DNA from: Clostridium bornimense
GTDB taxonomy: Bacteria > Bacillota > Clostridia > Clostridiales > Clostridiaceae
Assembly: GCF_000577895.1 (NCBI RefSeq)
Contig: NZ_HG917868.1
Coordinates: forward strand, 372,001-436,000
Length of the DNA: 64,000 nucleotides
Direction: 5' to 3'
The notes under the pieces: generated by a model
What the model was told of the DNA's origin: nothing
Databases searched by the model: none
Seen by the model: only the letters and a program-made list of their open reading frames with translations
Made by a program: the position numbers and the translations under genes
Shown: positions 62,491 to 64,000 of the stretch, one piece after another
Numbering within the stretch: position 1 is the stretch's first letter
Layout of the letters: every line of letters starts with the position of its first letter

Positions 62491-62928
62491 TTGAATTATA
62501 ATTCAAATAACTATTATAACTTTAGTGAAAATGACATAAGAAGCTTAAAGTTATTAGATGAGCAACTTCGTGCTCAAACCATGTTTATATATTCAGATTA
62601 TTTATCCTACCTTGCAACAATTGAAGGTATACAACTTATTTATAGTAAATATGATTCTAATATAACGAACATATATAATCCTGATATCACAACATTACAA
62701 TCAATATATGCTGCTATTGTGGCAAGATTAATGCTTGCAGATGTAGCATTTACTAAATATGATATTTTAATTAAAAGATTTAAAAATGGAGAGATAAACT
62801 TTTCACTTCAACCTAATGATGATATTAATACTGCAAATATATTATCTGCATTAGGATATATGTATGCTTTACGTGGTGCACAAGGAATTTATGAGAGAGA
62901 TATTAGTCAACCTGTGTTTGGAATATAA
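62491..62928 (+). CDS. Small helical protein, function unknown
   Basis: 145 aa; the TTG at 62491 is 7 bases from GGAGG and is preferred over the TTG at 62485. LDEQLRAQTMFIYSDYLSYL and DITTLQSIYAAIVARLMLADVAFTKY suggest a compact helical bundle. No motif recognised and no signal peptide. Monocistronic. Confidence 0.6.
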   Translation: MNYNSNNYYNFSENDIRSLKLLDEQLRAQTMFIYSDYLSYLATIEGIQLIYSKYDSNITNIYNPDITTLQSIYAAIVARLMLADVAFTKYDILIKRFKNGEINFSLQPNDDINTANILSALGYMYALRGAQGIYERDISQPVFGI

Positions 62929-63002
62929 TTATTAATAAAACAATATATGAAAAACTTTAAATACTTACTAAGTGGTGAAAAGAGGGAAATCATCATTTTT
63001 TA

Positions 63003-63042
63003 AGGGCTGTTGTACATAGGGTGTGGCAGCTCTGTTTTGTTA
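63003..63042 (+). terminator. Weak terminator behind the 62491 gene
   Basis: AGGGCTGT/GGCAGCTCT arms around a loop, with a mixed T tail. Confidence 0.5.
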
Positions 63043-63072
63043 AAAGATTTATTGTTAGAAAATTATTGACGA

Positions 63073-63689
63073 TATGAGTAAGGACATTAGAGAGTTAGAA
63101 GAAAGTTTAAGGACAGTAAAAAGTGAGACTGAGGCATCTATTATAAATAAAGACAGAATTAGAAGAAGATAATATTGATAAAATGGAAAAAATGCAAGAT
63201 AAGTTATCTAGGGATATAGATGTATTAAAAGATATTTTAAAGGAATAGAACCTTTTGATTTTAAAGAGCTAAAAGTATATTCGCCAGATTATATATCTGG
63301 ATATTTATCTGAAAATTATTCAATAGATTTAGAAACTGGTTATGATGAAGCTAAGAAGAAAATGAATAGTGAATTGTCTTCTATGGCAAGTAGAGAGAGT
63401 AGAAAAGAATATGATCATGCTAGAAATATAAGAATAAATAGCAAATTTTATAATGAAACATATAAGAATCTATTATTCCCTATTTATGCAACATCATATA
63501 TCTAATGGAATATGTGAAGATTTAGATATGGAAATGTGTAAGATAGGAGTTGAGATTACTAGCTTTAGCATTAGTAATTTTTCATATCCGGAAGAAGTAC
63601 AAGAGATGATTATAAAGGCAGCATCACAAAATATGCTTGGTGATGTAGACAAGTATCAAAAAATAGCTATGGTAGATGCAATGGCATAA
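63073..63689 (+). pseudogene. Composite remnant: TFIIB-type zinc-ribbon protein plus SPFH-type protein tail
   Basis: Several short frames are needed to read one story. A coiled coil (SKDIRELEESLRTVKSETEA, ending in a frame break) comes first. A second frame (63242-63505) gives EPFDFKELKVYSPDYISGYL...FYNETYKNLLFPIYATSY, the C-terminal domain of the widespread zinc-ribbon protein often annotated with TFIIB. A third frame (about 63520-63689) gives CKIGVEITSFSISNFSYPEE then QNMLGDVDKYQ, the end of an SPFH/YdjI-type protein. Both genes commonly sit together, so a deletion plus frameshifts fused their remnants. Confidence 0.7.
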
Positions 63690-63696
63690 GGGAAGA

Positions 63697-63748
63697 AAGG
63701 TGGTGTTATTGTATACTTTGAATATATATAACATCATCTTTTTTTAAC
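63697..63748 (+). terminator. Terminator behind the composite pseudogene
   Basis: AAGGTGGTGTTAT pairs with ATAACATCATCTT around a long AT loop and ends in T7. Confidence 0.82.
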
Positions 63749-63771
63749 ATATAGAAATATAAAATACATTA

Positions 63772-63800
63772 TTGACAAAATAGTACACGATAAGTAAAAT
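63772..63800 (+). promoter_or_regulatory. Sigma-A promoter of the last gene
   Basis: TTGACA at 63772-63777, 17-base spacer, TAAAAT at 63795-63800, then AGGAGG and an ATG 70 bases on. Confidence 0.82.
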
Positions 63801-63869
63801 TATGAGTGAATTTTATAAAGTTTACAAAAGAAGAAATTAGGTACTTAATTGAGATACTAAGGAGGAATA

Positions 63870-64000
63870 ATGTTTCTATTTGATAATATTACATGGTACT
63901 CAGCAATTATGTGGTTTGTAGTACTTTTCATTTTGATGTTGATAAATGAAGTTGCTCGAAGAAGCAAATGGTTTTCTATATTTTTATGTGTAATTTTGCC
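63870..64000 (+). CDS. Membrane protein, start only (DUF5692-like)
   Basis: Cut by the window end. The ATG follows AAGGAGG. The visible 43 residues, including WYSAIMWFVVLFILMLINEV and RRSKWFSIFLCVILP, begin a polytopic membrane protein. The NEVARRSKW element resembles DUF5692 family starts; the assignment is tentative. Confidence 0.6.
   Translation, partial: MFLFDNITWYSAIMWFVVLFILMLINEVARRSKWFSIFLCVIL

Overview
The window is about 64 kb of very AT-rich DNA with gene-dense, mostly co-oriented operons. The gene set points to a Clostridium-type anaerobic Firmicute: a CTC-family ribosomal protein L25, the Firmicute block metG-tatD-3D/G5 protein-rnmV-rsmA, a rubredoxin-linked flavoprotein, a nickel carbon monoxide dehydrogenase, DUF1540 and DUF2089 proteins, and strong AGGAGG ribosome binding sites. 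I saw no rRNA, tRNA, CRISPR array or prophage.

Layout. 1-8 kb: end of metG, a DUF4163/DUF3298 envelope protein, DUF1292, tatD, a G5/3D cell-wall protein, rnmV and rsmA, then a large charged protein of unknown function. 8-21 kb: lgt with a lipoprotein, an Mrp ATPase, a PadR-DegV operon behind a clear operator, YitT, L25, an AlaX-type editing protein, a rubredoxin-flavoprotein, truA, small proteins, an HD hydrolase, rlmH and an AraC regulator. 21-31 kb: a Nudix protein, a large propeller-sensor kinase, a complete IS66 element with 8-bp target duplications just upstream of that kinase, and a decay zone (HAD and aroA remnants). 31-38 kb: a DUF2089 operon, a PepSY lipoprotein, and a two-component/membrane-protein island flanked by near-identical copies of a small zinc-ribbon gene with its leader. 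38-45 kb: a repeat-domain protein divergent from a 30-residue peptide gene, HxlR/azoreductase, and two MarR-MFS drug-efflux operons with palindromic operators.

45-52 kb is metabolically the most interesting region. A lipoprotein-dependent NitT/TauT-type ABC transporter, a CbiMN/Q/O-type metal ECF transporter and a CO dehydrogenase with a histidine-rich N-terminus lie in one co-directional run, best read as nickel supply plus CO dehydrogenase. 52-57 kb holds an ABC transporter with a short-loop sensor kinase and its regulator (Bce-like). 57-64 kb has a GGDEF/EAL protein, a MATE exporter, a nitrilase-family amidase, a PhnA-like protein, a composite pseudogene and the start of a membrane protein.

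Beyond genes, the window contains three copies of a structured intergenic repeat with GGCACA-rich inverted ends (about 1.1, 14.1 and 30.5 kb) and a family of look-alike terminators sharing a GCGAGAGC core. All functional calls come from reading motifs by eye; no database search was run.
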